Assembly: GCA_946482615.1 (NCBI GenBank)
Contig: CAMLSF010000202.1
Location: forward strand, 1 to 6,033
Direction of reading: 5' to 3'
Source of the DNA: an uncultured Chromatiaceae bacterium
Lineage (GTDB): Bacteria; Pseudomonadota; Gammaproteobacteria; Enterobacterales; Alteromonadaceae
DNA: 6,033 bases
The translations under genes and the position numbers were made by a program. This document shows positions 5,950 through 6,033 of the stretch, piece after piece (within the stretch, counting starts at the first letter, position 1; each line of letters opens with the position of its first letter). Below the pieces are notes generated by a model. That model made no database searches, had not been told where the DNA came from, and saw only the letters and a program-made list of their open reading frames with translations.

Positions 5950-5971
5950 GGGGCTGTTGGCCTCTGGCCCC
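5950..5971. repeat. GC-rich inverted repeat upstream of the right-end promoter candidate
   Basis: GGGGC (5950-5954) and GCCCC (5967-5971) are inverted, with an alternative stem GGCC-TCT-GGCC inside (5959-5969). No T-tract follows. It overlaps the possible -35 region of the TATAAT at 5978, so it could be an operator-like site or a remnant terminator; the sequence does not decide. Confidence 0.3.
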
Positions 5972-5983
5972 ATCGGTTATAAT
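5957..5983 (+). promoter_or_regulatory. Candidate sigma70 promoter for the gene to the right
   Basis: A perfect TATAAT lies at 5978-5983. Upstream, TTGGCC (5957-5962) is a partial -35 with a short 15-bp spacer. No coding gene follows within the window, so this would drive a gene beyond it. In E. coli the glycine cleavage operon (gcvTHP) follows visC, which makes gcvT a guess for the next gene, not something seen here. Confidence 0.45.
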
Positions 5984-6016
5984 CCGGTTCATCTTAAAAA
6001 TGCCATTCGGTTATAA
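5973..6016. repeat. 10-bp direct repeat TCGGTTATAA, two copies
   Basis: TCGGTTATAA occurs at 5973-5982 and again at 6007-6016, start to start 34 bp. The first copy contains most of the TATAAT box. The spacing is a little over three helical turns, so the copies could be binding sites for one regulator on the same face of the DNA, or duplicated -10-like elements. The remaining 17 bases to the window end show nothing further. Confidence 0.5.
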
Positions 6017-6033
6017 GCAGATTTCTGTGACAA

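Noticed and set aside
5683..5973. 96-codon minus-strand frame opposite the end of ubiI
   Set aside because: Most of it is the shadow of ubiI, and its start lies inside the palindromic region after that gene without a convincing ribosome binding site.
1..6033. CRISPR array, insertion sequence, tRNA or phage genes
   Set aside because: No regularly spaced repeats, transposase, cloverleaf or phage-like gene is visible; apart from the small repeats the window is conserved housekeeping genes.

Overview
The window is an ordinary chromosomal segment of a gammaproteobacterium. It carries the conserved block fau–ssrS–zapA on the minus strand, diverging from ygfB–pepP–ubiH–ubiI on the plus strand. Escherichia coli has the same layout (ygfA–ssrS–zapA against ygfB–pepP–ubiH–visC). 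The protein sequences are clearly diverged from the enteric versions, and a dispersed-looking repeat resembles intergenic repeats I recall from Shewanella, Pseudoalteromonas and Vibrio. I therefore infer an Alteromonadales- or Rheinheimera-like host. That placement is from memory, not a search.

Left part, minus strand: bases 1-175 hold no gene but contain a structured repeat-like element that appears to run into the end of fau. Next come fau (5-formyltetrahydrofolate cyclo-ligase), a short spacer with a GC-rich palindrome, the 6S RNA gene ssrS, and zapA (FtsZ-ring-associated protein). In E. coli ssrS and ygfA are co-transcribed, and the arrangement here allows the same. The ssrS promoter sits just after the zapA stop codon. 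This ZapA is unusual: it has an Ala/Pro/Lys-rich N-terminal extension and stops before the usual C-terminal coiled coil.

Right part, plus strand: after a divergent promoter region of about 100 bp come ygfB (UPF0149), pepP (Xaa-Pro aminopeptidase P), ubiH and ubiI (two paralogous FAD hydroxylases of ubiquinone synthesis). The gaps are 13, 15 and 27 bp, so they very likely form one operon. UbiI and UbiH add hydroxyls to the ubiquinone ring at different positions (C5 and C1), so they act in one pathway. YgfB and PepP are neighbours without an obvious biochemical link to it.

Right end: after ubiI there is a 10-bp hairpin, a second GC-rich inverted repeat, a perfect TATAAT and a 10-bp direct repeat. 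This probably marks the end of the ubi operon and the promoter of the next gene, which lies outside the window.

I found no previously undescribed system here. The points most worth checking are the short ZapA, the repeat that may supply the fau stop codon, the terminator-like fold inside 6S RNA, and the direct repeat at the right end.
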